Source of the DNA: Acidimicrobiaceae bacterium
Lineage (GTDB): Bacteria > Actinomycetota > Acidimicrobiia > Acidimicrobiales > Salinilacustritrichaceae
DNA length: 7,835 nucleotides
Direction: 5' to 3'
NCBI GenBank assembly: GCA_003476595.1
Contig: DMTU01000183.1
Span: 1-7,835, forward strand
Shown here: positions 1 to 6,217 of the stretch, piece by piece
Layout: the number at the start of each line of letters is the position of its first letter
Position numbering within the stretch: position 1 is the stretch's first letter
Notes under the pieces: generated by a model
Database searches by the model: none
Told to the model about the DNA's origin: nothing
The model's input: the letters and a program-made list of their open reading frames with translations, nothing else
Made by a program: the position numbers and the translations under genes

Positions 1-289
1 CCAGCCAGGTGGCGTCGTCGTCGCCACCGACGTCGAGCAGCTCGGGCACGGGGGTGTGCGGTGCCGCCCAGCGGAGCCGCTCGGCCTCGGCGGCGAGGTC
101 GGCCAGGGCCGGGTCCACCCCCCGGGGCAGCCACTTCACGTACCGGCTCGGCGGCGCGCCGAGGGCGAACGTCAGGCCGCCGACCTGGTTCTCCCACACG
201 GGCCGGACCGCGTCACCGGCGGCCAGTCGCCGCACCGCCGGCGGCAGCTCCACGTCCGGGGCCGGTGGGCCGGCCAGCCAGCTCGGCAC
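1..289 (-). CDS. APH(3')-family aminoglycoside/small-molecule phosphotransferase, N-terminal part (cut by the left edge)
   Basis: The first 96 residues are visible; the C-terminal catalytic half lies outside the window. The frame opens with GTG at 289, 4 nt after the zwf stop, and has no clear Shine-Dalgarno site, so translational coupling to zwf is likely. Visible family features are a VWENQVGGLTF stretch (residues 31-41), matching the nucleotide-loop region of actinobacterial APH(3') proteins; RYVKW with Lys52 as the probable ATP-phosphate-binding lysine; Glu68, 16 residues later, the same spacing as Lys44/Glu60 in APH(3')-IIIa; and a TPVPELLDVG segment (79-88). The family transfers the gamma-phosphate of ATP or GTP to aminoglycoside hydroxyls, and many chromosomal members have unknown natural substrates. 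The HxD catalytic loop and DFG-like metal site cannot be checked here. Family membership is fairly sure; activity as a resistance enzyme is not shown. The place in a gnd-zwf operon would also suit a sugar or metabolite kinase, which is inference. Confidence 0.8.
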   Translation of the reverse strand, partial: MPSWLAGPPAPDVELPPAVRRLAAGDAVRPVWENQVGGLTFALGAPPSRYVKWLPRGVDPALADLAAEAERLRWAAPHTPVPELLDVGGDDDATWL

Positions 290-293
290 CGGG

Positions 294-1691
294 TCAGCCC
301 GGGTGGTGCCAGCCGCCGAGGTCGTCGGCGAGGCGGTCGGCCCGGGCCGGCCCCCAGCTGCCGGGGGCGTAGGGCTCGACCGGCGGCGGGTCCTGCAGCA
401 CGTCGTCGACGATGCGCCACTGCTGGTCGATGCCGTCCTCCCGGGCGAACCGGCGGGCGTCGCCCACCATGGCGTCCTCGAGCAGCCGCTGGTAGGCCTC
501 CCGCCGGCGCTCGTCGTGGGAGAACGACATCTCCAGATCGGCGTCCTCGGCCACCAGGTCGTCCCCGGCCTGCTTGACCTGGAGCCCGAAGGTCACGCCG
601 GTGTCGCTGTTGAGCCGGAAGCGGATGTGGTTCGGGTGCGGGGTCGGGGAGCTCTCGGCGGCGAAGAGCATGCTCGGCGGCGTGCGCAGCTCCACCACGG
701 CCTCGGTCTGGGTGGTCTCCATCCGCTTGCCGGTGCGGATGAGCCATGGCACGCCGGCCCAGCGCCAGGAGTCGATCGCGAAGCGGGCCGCCACGAACGT
801 CTCGGTGTCGCTGCCGGCCTCGATGCCGTCCTCGTCGAGGTAGCCCTCGTACTGGCCCCGCACCAGCTGGTCGGGCCGGAGCGCCTCGACCTGGCGGAAC
901 ACCTTCACCTTCTCGTCCCGCAGCGAGCGGGCGTCGGGCCCGGCCGGGGGCTCCATCGCCAGGAACGCCACGATCTGGAGGAGGTGGTTCTGCAGGACGT
1001 CCTTGAGGGCGCCGACGGAGTCGTAGAACCGGCCCCGCCCCTCCACGCCGAAGTCCTCGGCCATGGTGATCTGCACCGAGGAGATGAAGTTGCGGTTCCA
1101 CACCGGCTCGAGGAGGGAGTTGGCGAAGCGGAACACGAGCAGGTTCTCGATGGCCTCCTTGCCGAGGAAGTGGTCGATGCGGAACACCCGGTCCTCGGGG
1201 AAGGCGCGGTGGAGGGTGTCGTCCAGCTCCTGGGCCGAGGCGCGATCACGACCGAAGGGCTTCTCGACCACGACGCGGGCGTGCTCGTGGAGCCCGACGC
1301 CGGCGAGGCCCTCGACCACGTCGTCGAACAGGGCGGGCGGGATGGCGAGGTAGAACAGCGGCGAGCGGAGGTCGCAGGCCCCCTCCAGCACGGTCTTCAG
1401 CTCGTCGAAGGTCGAGGCCTGCTCGTAGTCGCCCGACACGTAGGACGACCGCGCCTGCAGGGAGTCGAGGGCATCGGCGTCGACGTCGTCGACCTGCTCC
1501 TCCACCGACTCGGCGATGCGCTCGCGCAGGTCGTCGTCGCTCCAGTCCGACGAGCTCACCCCGATGACCGGGACGGAGTCGGCGATCGAGCCGTCGACGA
1601 TCATCTGGTACAGCGCCGGGAACAGCTTCTTCTTCGCGAGGTCGCCGGTGGCCCCGAAGAGGACGACCGCATCGGAGCGCTCCGTCGCCAC
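294..1691 (-). CDS. zwf: glucose-6-phosphate dehydrogenase
   Basis: This 465-residue cytosolic enzyme oxidises glucose-6-phosphate to 6-phosphogluconolactone, the entry step of the oxidative pentose-phosphate pathway. The N-terminal Rossmann domain carries [10 protein letters not shown] (13-22) and EKPFG (143-147). The active-site signature RIDHFLGK (171-178) gives Asp173 and His174, and DVLQNH (231-236) gives the expected catalytic-base His236. The alpha/beta C-terminal domain includes [11 protein letters not shown]. Length is a little below the usual 480-515. The GTG start at 1691 puts the Rossmann motif close to the N-terminus as the family requires, and a GGAGG lies 5 nt upstream inside the end of gnd. 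The gene follows gnd by 1 nt and is followed 4 nt later by the APH-like gene, so it is the middle of one transcript. An oddity is the residue after the second beta strand: Ser47 (GVSSSDW) stands where NADP-preferring members usually have Arg, so NAD use is possible. Confidence 0.96.
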   Translation of the reverse strand: MATERSDAVVLFGATGDLAKKKLFPALYQMIVDGSIADSVPVIGVSSSDWSDDDLRERIAESVEEQVDDVDADALDSLQARSSYVSGDYEQASTFDELKTVLEGACDLRSPLFYLAIPPALFDDVVEGLAGVGLHEHARVVVEKPFGRDRASAQELDDTLHRAFPEDRVFRIDHFLGKEAIENLLVFRFANSLLEPVWNRNFISSVQITMAEDFGVEGRGRFYDSVGALKDVLQNHLLQIVAFLAMEPPAGPDARSLRDEKVKVFRQVEALRPDQLVRGQYEGYLDEDGIEAGSDTETFVAARFAIDSWRWAGVPWLIRTGKRMETTQTEAVVELRTPPSMLFAAESSPTPHPNHIRFRLNSDTGVTFGLQVKQAGDDLVAEDADLEMSFSHDERRREAYQRLLEDAMVGDARRFAREDGIDQQWRIVDDVLQDPPPVEPYAPGSWGPARADRLADDLGGWHHPG

Positions 1692-1692
1692 C

Positions 1693-2616
1693 TCAGCCTC
1701 CCTCCCCCGCCGGCGTCTCCCGCGGGTCCTCCGCTCGCACCACGGCGTGGCCGCCGAACTGCTCGCGCAGCGCGGCCACGGCCTTCATGGCGAGGGACTC
1801 CTCGTGCTGGGACTCGAAGCGGGCGAACAGCGCGGCGGCGATGGCCGGCACGGGCACGCCGGTGGCCACGGCGGTCTCCACCGTCCAACGGCCCTCGCCG
1901 GAGTCGGACGCGACGTCGTCGAGGTCCTCGAACCCGGGGTGCGCGTCCAGGCCGCGCACCAGCAGGTCGAGCAACCACGACTGGATGACCGACCCCTCCT
2001 GCCACGCCCCGAGCGCGGCCGGGACGTCGACGCCGATCGGGTGGCGGGCCATGAGCTCGTAGCCCTCGGCGAAGGCCTGCATGAGGGCGTACTCGACGCC
2101 GTTGTGGACCATCTTGGTGAAGTGGCCGGCGCCGGCCGGACCGACGTGGGCCAGGCCCTTGCCGGTGTCACCGGCGCCCTCCGGGGCCAGGGAGACAAGG
2201 AGGGGCCACACCCGCTGCACGTGCTCGTCGTCGCCGCCGACCATCAGGGCGTAGCCGCGCTCGAGGCCCCAGATGCCGCCCGACACGCCGGCGTCGACGT
2301 AGCCGAGCCCGGCCTCGGCGTAGCGCTCGGCCCGGACGACGGAGTCGGTGAACCGGGAGTTGCCACCCTCCACCAGGACGTCACCCTCCTCCAGCAGCTC
2401 CACCAGGTCGTTCACCGTCTGGGTCGTGGGTGCGCCGGCGGGGACCATGGACCACAGCGTCCGGGGCGTCGCCAGCGCGGCGACCAGCGCCTCGAGGGAT
2501 TCCACGTCGCTCTCGTCGCTGAACGGGTCGAAGCCGATCACCTCGTGCCCGGCGGCCCGCAGGCGCTCGGCCATGTTCGCCCCCATCCGTCCGAGTCCGA
2601 TCATCCCGAGCTGCAT
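1693..2616 (-). CDS. gnd: 6-phosphogluconate dehydrogenase, decarboxylating (short type)
   Basis: This 307-residue protein oxidatively decarboxylates 6-phosphogluconate to ribulose-5-phosphate in the cytosol. Its length fits the short (~300 aa, YqeC/GndA-like) 6PGDH class rather than the ~470-aa E. coli type. The Rossmann motif GLGRMGANM spans 7-15; the substrate loop GVSGG lies at 110-114; the helix [17 protein letters not shown] (164-180) supplies Lys168 (general base), Asn172 and Glu175; GEGRWT at 240-245 is the class signature before the C-terminal helical domain. Asp30 closes the second beta strand (GFDP), where an acidic residue normally favours NAD over NADP. The ATG at 2616 is chosen because it starts directly at the Rossmann strand and has AGGAG 8 nt upstream; the open frame continues to 2811, but that extension has no family resemblance. 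It is the first gene of the gnd-zwf-APH unit, diverging from carD. Confidence 0.94.
   Translation of the reverse strand: MQLGMIGLGRMGANMAERLRAAGHEVIGFDPFSDESDVESLEALVAALATPRTLWSMVPAGAPTTQTVNDLVELLEEGDVLVEGGNSRFTDSVVRAERYAEAGLGYVDAGVSGGIWGLERGYALMVGGDDEHVQRVWPLLVSLAPEGAGDTGKGLAHVGPAGAGHFTKMVHNGVEYALMQAFAEGYELMARHPIGVDVPAALGAWQEGSVIQSWLLDLLVRGLDAHPGFEDLDDVASDSGEGRWTVETAVATGVPVPAIAAALFARFESQHEESLAMKAVAALREQFGGHAVVRAEDPRETPAGEGG
1697..1701 (-). promoter_or_regulatory. ribosome binding site of zwf
   Basis: GGAGG on the minus strand lies 5 nt before the GTG start of zwf at 1691 and inside the last codons of gnd. It supports the GTG as the true start and indicates coupled translation of the two genes. 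Confidence 0.7.
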
Positions 2617-2624
2617 GCGTGCGT

Positions 2625-2629
2625 CTCCT
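2625..2629 (-). promoter_or_regulatory. ribosome binding site of gnd
   Basis: AGGAG on the minus strand with an 8-nt spacer to the ATG at 2616. It decides for this start over the longer open frame reaching 2811. Confidence 0.75.
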
Positions 2630-2738
2630 GGCCTGTCCGTGGGGCGTGGTGTGCCTCCCCTTCCTACCCGCGGATGTTGGTTTTCGCCGTTCGAGCCGCC
2701 ATGGTGGGAGATGGGCATGTTCTGCCCCGAGTCGCGCC

Positions 2739-2745
2739 AGAGGAG
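2739..2745 (+). promoter_or_regulatory. ribosome binding site of carD
   Basis: AGAGGAG followed after 7 nt by GTG at 2753. It is the best-spaced Shine-Dalgarno match upstream of the conserved CarD domain, but a GGGAG at 2706-2710 with ATG at 2717 is a competing arrangement that would add 12 residues. Confidence 0.6.
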
Positions 2746-2752
2746 CCCCAAC

Positions 2753-3280
2753 GTGTCGCCAGCGTCCACTTCCACCGTCGAATCGCCCTTCAAGAAGGGC
2801 GATGCCGTCATCTACCCCCAGCACGGGGCCGGGCGGGTCGTGGCGGTCGAGAAGCGGACGATCGGTGACGTCGAGCGCCAGTACCTGGTCATCGAGCTCG
2901 AGCTCCAGGACCTGCGCGTGTGGGTGCCCTGCGACGAGGCCGAGCAGGTCGGCGTGCGCGAGCCCACCCCCAAGGACGAGCTCGACGACCTCTTCGAGCT
3001 GCTCGCCGACCACGACGTGCGCATCCCGTCCAACTTCTCCCGGCGCATGAAGAACAACCAGAGCCGCATGAACGACGGCGACGTGTGGCAGCTGGCCGAG
3101 GTGGTCCGGAACCTGGCGATCCGTCGTTCCAAGAAGCACCTCTCCCCCTCGGAGAAGACGCTCTACGCCCACGCCCGCAACCTGCTGGTCGCCGAGCTGG
3201 CCCTCTCGATGGGCAAGTCCCACGAGAAGGCCGAGGCCGCGATCGACGAGCGCCTGCCCGAGCCGGGCGAGGACTCCTAG
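2753..3280 (+). CDS. carD: CarD/CdnL-family RNA polymerase-binding transcription regulator
   Basis: CarD proteins bind the RNA polymerase beta subunit through an N-terminal Tudor-like domain and stabilise open promoter complexes through a C-terminal helical DNA-contacting domain. The 175-residue product aligns without gaps (offset 10) to M. tuberculosis CarD as I remember it across both domains: FKKGDAVIYPQHGAG (13-27), KRTIGD (34-39), LRVWVP (54-59), then SNFSRRMKNN (93-102) and a helical tail ending near 168. Arg35 matches Arg25 of the mycobacterial protein. Trp57 replaces the beta-contacting Arg47, and Phe95 replaces the minor-groove wedge Trp85. The GTG at 2753 is chosen for its Shine-Dalgarno spacing and because only about 12 residues then precede the conserved domain; ATG at 2711 or 2717 is possible. 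It stands alone on the plus strand, divergent from gnd and convergent with hemL. Family certainty is high; strength of activation is unknown. Confidence 0.92.
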   Translation: MSPASTSTVESPFKKGDAVIYPQHGAGRVVAVEKRTIGDVERQYLVIELELQDLRVWVPCDEAEQVGVREPTPKDELDDLFELLADHDVRIPSNFSRRMKNNQSRMNDGDVWQLAEVVRNLAIRRSKKHLSPSEKTLYAHARNLLVAELALSMGKSHEKAEAAIDERLPEPGEDS

Positions 3281-3283
3281 CGC

Positions 3284-4540
3284 CTACGCCACCTCGGCGG
3301 CGGCCTCGGATGCCCGGGCCACGATGTCGTCGATGACCTCGTCGGTGTGGGCCAGGCCGGGGAACAGGACCTCGTAGGCACCAGGCGCCATCGCCACGCC
3401 GCGCCGGAGCATGGCGTGGAAGAAGCGGCGGTAGCGGTCGACGTCGGTCGTCTTGGCGTCGTCGTAGGTGCGCGGCGCGGTGTCGCCCAGGTGGAGCCCG
3501 ACGAGCGAGCTCACCCGCGGGATCACGACGTCGATGCCGGCGTCCGCGAACGCCTTGGCCAGGCCGTCGGCGAGGCGGGACGCGCCGGTGCGCAGACGGT
3601 CGTAGGCGGCATCGTCCAGCAGGTCGAGCGCGGCCCGGCCGGCGGCGGTGGCCAGCGGGTTGCCCGACAGCGTGCCGGCCTGGAACACCGGCCCGTCGGG
3701 AGCCATGGAGTCCATGATCTCGGCCCGGCCGCCGAAGGCCCCGATGTTGAGGCCACCGCCGATGACCTTGCCGAAGCAGGTCAGGTCGGCGTCGACGCCG
3801 TAGAGCTCCTGGGCCCCGCCGCGAGCGACGCGGAAGCCGGTGATGACCTCGTCGAAGATGAGCAGCGCGCCGACCCGGTCGCACTCGTCGCGCAGGGCCT
3901 GCAGGAAGCCGTCGTCGGGCGGGATCAGGCCCATGTTGGCGGCGGCCGGCTCGAGGATCACGGCGGCGACCTGGTCGTCGAGCGTCGGTACCTCGTTGAA
4001 CGGCACGACGATGGTGTCGGCCACGGTCGCCTCGGTGACGCCGACGCTCTCGGGCAGGGAGAACACGGCCAGGGCCGAGCCGGACTGGGCCAGCAGCGCG
4101 TCGCCGTGGCCGTGGTAGTTCCCGGCGAACTTCACCAGCTTGGTGCGGCCGGTGTGACCCCGGGCCAGGCGGATCGCGGACATGGTGGCCTCGGTGCCGG
4201 AGCTGACGAGGCGGACCTTCTCCACGCTCGGGACCCGGGCGCAGATCTCCTCGGCGATGCGGACCTCGCCCTCGGTGGGCGCCCCGTAGGACGTCCCCTT
4301 CGTCGCTGCCTCCTGGATGGCCGAGACGATGGCGGGGTGGGCGTGGCCGGCGATGACCGCGCCGTAGCTCTGGACCAGGTCGAGGTACTCCGTGCCCTCG
4401 ACGTCCCACACCCGTGGCCCCTCGGCGCGCTCGACGAAGTACGGCGTGCCGCCCACGGCCCGGAAGGCGCGGATCGGTGAGTTGACCCCGCCGGGGATGT
4501 GGGCCTCGGCCTGGGCGTAGAGCTCCTCGTTGGTGGTCAT
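3284..4540 (-). CDS. hemL: glutamate-1-semialdehyde 2,1-aminomutase
   Basis: This 418-residue PLP enzyme converts glutamate-1-semialdehyde to 5-aminolevulinate, ending the C5 route from glutamyl-tRNA. It is a class III aminotransferase-fold protein of normal length (about 420-430). Visible motifs are IPGGVNSPIRAF (15-26) at the substrate-gating N-terminus, SSGTEATMSAIRLAR (113-127) binding the PLP phosphate, FDEVITGFR (229-237) with Asp230 for the pyridine nitrogen, and FGKVIGGG (256-263) with Lys258 as the Schiff-base lysine. GTLSGNP (289-295) is the partner-subunit phosphate loop. The ATG at 4540 overlaps the hemB stop in an ATGA arrangement and is preceded by GAGGAG with an 8-nt spacer. 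It is the last gene of the tetrapyrrole operon. Its stop lies 3 nt from that of convergent carD, with no evident terminator between. Confidence 0.97.
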   Translation of the reverse strand: MTTNEELYAQAEAHIPGGVNSPIRAFRAVGGTPYFVERAEGPRVWDVEGTEYLDLVQSYGAVIAGHAHPAIVSAIQEAATKGTSYGAPTEGEVRIAEEICARVPSVEKVRLVSSGTEATMSAIRLARGHTGRTKLVKFAGNYHGHGDALLAQSGSALAVFSLPESVGVTEATVADTIVVPFNEVPTLDDQVAAVILEPAAANMGLIPPDDGFLQALRDECDRVGALLIFDEVITGFRVARGGAQELYGVDADLTCFGKVIGGGLNIGAFGGRAEIMDSMAPDGPVFQAGTLSGNPLATAAGRAALDLLDDAAYDRLRTGASRLADGLAKAFADAGIDVVIPRVSSLVGLHLGDTAPRTYDDAKTTDVDRYRRFFHAMLRRGVAMAPGAYEVLFPGLAHTDEVIDDIVARASEAAAEVA

Positions 4541-5520
4541 CGGGCGTGCTCCTCGGCGATCTGGCGGGCGGCGTAGGTGAGGATGAGGTCGGCGCCGGCT
4601 CGCTTGATGCCGAGCAGGTGCTCGCGCATGACCGCGTCGGCGTCGATCCAGCCCCGCTCGCCGGCGGCCTTGACCATCGCGTACTCCCCCGACACGTGGT
4701 AGGCGGCGAGGGGGACGTCGAAGCGGGCCCGAGCCCGGCTGAGCACATCGAGGTAGGCCAGAGCCGGCTTCACCATCAGCATGTCGGCGCCCTCGGACAG
4801 GTCGGCCTCCATCTCCTCCATGGACTCCCGCACGTTGGCCGGGTCCTGCTGGTAGCCCTTGCGGTCCCCACCCCCGGCGATGGTGACGTCGACCGCGTCC
4901 CGGAACGGCCCGTACAGCGCCGAGGCGTACTTGGCCGCGTAGGCGAGGATCGGGATCTCGGGGTGGTCGTCCTGGTCGAGGGCGTAGCGGATGGCGGCGA
5001 CCTGGCCGTCCATCATCCCGGAGGGGGCGACGACGTCGGCGCCGGCCCGGGCCTGGGCCACGGCGGCCATCGCGTAGAGCTCGAGGGTGGCGTCGTTGTC
5101 GACCGTGCCGTCATCGCGGACGATGCCGCAGTGGCCGTGGTCGGTGTACTCGTCGACGCACAGGTCGGCGATGAGCACGAGGTCGTCGCCGAGCTCGGCC
5201 TTCAGGGCCCGCAGCGCCACCTGGACGATGCCGTCGGGATCGCAGGACTGGCTGCCGGTGGCGTCCTTGGTGGCCGGGACGCCGAAGAGGATGACGGCGG
5301 GGACGCCGAGCGCGGTGAGCTCGGCCGCTTCGCGCCGGGCGCTGTCGACGGTGTGCTGGACCACGCCCGGCAGCGACTCGATCGGCTGGGGCTCGTGGAT
5401 GCCCTCCCGGATGAACAGCGGGGCGATCAGGTCGTCGGGGCTCAGGTGCGTCTCGGCGACCATCCGCCGGAGGGCGGGCGTGCGTCGGAGGCGGCGGAGG
5501 CGTCGCTCGGGGAAGGACAT
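4537..5520 (-). CDS. hemB: delta-aminolevulinic acid dehydratase (porphobilinogen synthase)
   Basis: HemB condenses two 5-aminolevulinate molecules into porphobilinogen, usually as a homo-octamer. The 327-residue TIM-barrel protein has normal length. Schiff-base lysines are Lys197 (in AYAAKYASALYGPFRDA) and Lys251 (in MLMVKPALAYLD). The active-site metal segment reads DLCVDEYTDHGHCG (119-132), so Cys121, Asp123 and Cys131 occupy the three ligand positions. Zinc enzymes usually have three cysteines, and magnesium-type enzymes have Ala/Asp/Asp, so this is an intermediate pattern. The ATG at 5520 starts the family-typical RRLRRLRRTPALRRMVAET stretch. No good Shine-Dalgarno site is visible in the 22 nt after the HAD gene. 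The stop overlaps the hemL start by 4 nt, so HemB and HemL are translationally coupled although HemB acts after HemL. Confidence 0.97.
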   Translation of the reverse strand: MSFPERRLRRLRRTPALRRMVAETHLSPDDLIAPLFIREGIHEPQPIESLPGVVQHTVDSARREAAELTALGVPAVILFGVPATKDATGSQSCDPDGIVQVALRALKAELGDDLVLIADLCVDEYTDHGHCGIVRDDGTVDNDATLELYAMAAVAQARAGADVVAPSGMMDGQVAAIRYALDQDDHPEIPILAYAAKYASALYGPFRDAVDVTIAGGGDRKGYQQDPANVRESMEEMEADLSEGADMLMVKPALAYLDVLSRARARFDVPLAAYHVSGEYAMVKAAGERGWIDADAVMREHLLGIKRAGADLILTYAARQIAEEHAR

Positions 5521-5542
5521 CGAGGCCGAGCCTACGGGCCGC

Positions 5543-6217
5543 TCAGAACAGCGCAGCCAGCCGGTCCAGGTCGAGCTCGGCCACGGAGCGCACGACCAGA
5601 TCCGCGTGGGCGAAGGCCGCCTCGGCGGTCATGCCGGCCGGCACGCCGATGGTGACGCAGCCGGCGGCGTTGGCCGCGGTGACGCCCGGCTCGCTGTCCT
5701 CGAGCACCACGCAGCGGGTCGGGTCGACCCCGAGGCGCTCGGCGGCGAGCAGGAACAGGTCCGGGTGGGGCTTGGTGCGCTCCTTGCCGACGTCGGTCCT
5801 GGTCGCCTTCACCGGGAAGAGGTGGTCCACGTCGAAGCGCTGCAGGTGCCCGGTGACCCAGTCGAGGGGGCTGGAGCTGGCGATCGCCACGCCGACGCCG
5901 GCCTCCGTGGCCGCCGTGGCCAGCTCGATGACCCCGGGGCGCAGGGGCTCCTCGCTGATGCGGGCGTGGTGGCGGGCCCGGCGGGTCTCCAGGATCGCCT
6001 CCCGGTCGTCGAGGGGCCGGCCCAGCGCCTCCTCCAGCATGTCCATCCAGTGCGGGTGGTCGGCCGTGCCGATGATCGCCACCCACTCGTCGCGCGACAG
6101 CTCGAGGCCGTGGTCGGCGAAGCTCTCGGCCACGGTCAGGAACTCCGAGGTCTCGGTGTCGAGCACCAGGCCGTCGAAGTCGAACAGGATCGCGTCGGGC
6201 GCCACGTCGTCACGCAT
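5543..6217 (-). CDS. HAD-superfamily hydrolase, beta-phosphoglucomutase/phosphatase-like
   Basis: The 224-residue protein has all four HAD motifs: DFDGLVLDTE (13-22) with nucleophile Asp13 and general acid Asp15; the ASSS block (113-116) as motif II; Lys149 in TKPHPD as motif III; and LEDSEPG (172-178) with Glu173 and Asp174 for magnesium. A helical C1-type cap lies between motifs I and II, roughly residues 22-95, as in beta-phosphoglucomutase, GS1-like and phosphoglycolate phosphatase relatives. The second Asp is compatible with either mutase or phosphatase activity, so the substrate cannot be named. The ATG at 6217 is inferred because motif I follows at once; it overlaps the cobA-hemD stop by 8 nt, implying coupling. 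The open frame extends upstream to 6739 but that part is the wrong frame of cobA-hemD. Its place inside a haem operon hints at a tetrapyrrole- or glutamate-linked phosphoester, but this is speculation; a generic metabolite-repair phosphatase is as likely. Confidence 0.88.
   Translation of the reverse strand: MRDDVAPDAILFDFDGLVLDTETSEFLTVAESFADHGLELSRDEWVAIIGTADHPHWMDMLEEALGRPLDDREAILETRRARHHARISEEPLRPGVIELATAATEAGVGVAIASSSPLDWVTGHLQRFDVDHLFPVKATRTDVGKERTKPHPDLFLLAAERLGVDPTRCVVLEDSEPGVTAANAAGCVTIGVPAGMTAEAAFAHADLVVRSVAELDLDRLAALF

Larger units (their letters stand above)
2617..2752. promoter_or_regulatory. divergent intergenic region between gnd and carD
   Basis: This 136-bp gap separates the starts of the gnd-zwf operon (minus) and carD (plus), so promoters for both should lie here. 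I find no strong sigma consensus. The best plus-strand candidate is TTGGTT at 2677-2682, a 17-nt spacer, then CATGGT at 2700-2705, which would give a leader of about 40 nt before the GTG at 2753; both hexamers match the consensus at only three positions. On the minus strand, TAGGAA at 2666-2661 is a weak -10 possibility for gnd. The stretch around 2674-2686 is less GC-rich than its surroundings. I see no clear operator palindrome. Confidence 0.4.

Noticed and set aside
9..1988. Very long (659-codon) open frame on the plus strand opposite zwf and part of gnd
   Set aside because: It is antisense to clearly conserved genes, is rich in Val/Leu/Gly/Arg low-complexity runs as expected from the complement of GC-rich codons, and has no recognisable motif.
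2348..2752. Upstream extension of the carD frame to 2348
   Set aside because: The added 135 residues are Ser/Pro/Arg-rich shadow of the gnd N-terminus and the intergenic gap; GTG 2753 has a Shine-Dalgarno site.
2617..2811. N-terminal extension of gnd up to an ATG-like start at 2811
   Set aside because: The 65 extra residues have no Rossmann or family similarity, overlap the carD start region, and a well-spaced AGGAG precedes the ATG at 2616.
2889..4748. 619-codon minus-strand frame covering hemL in another frame and running into carD
   Set aside because: The Arg/Pro/Gly-rich translation is typical of an off-frame reading in high-GC DNA; hemL itself accounts for this strand.
4546..5655. 369-codon plus-strand frame opposite hemB
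   Set aside because: It mirrors the hemB codons, with Gly/Val/Asp repeats and no family resemblance.
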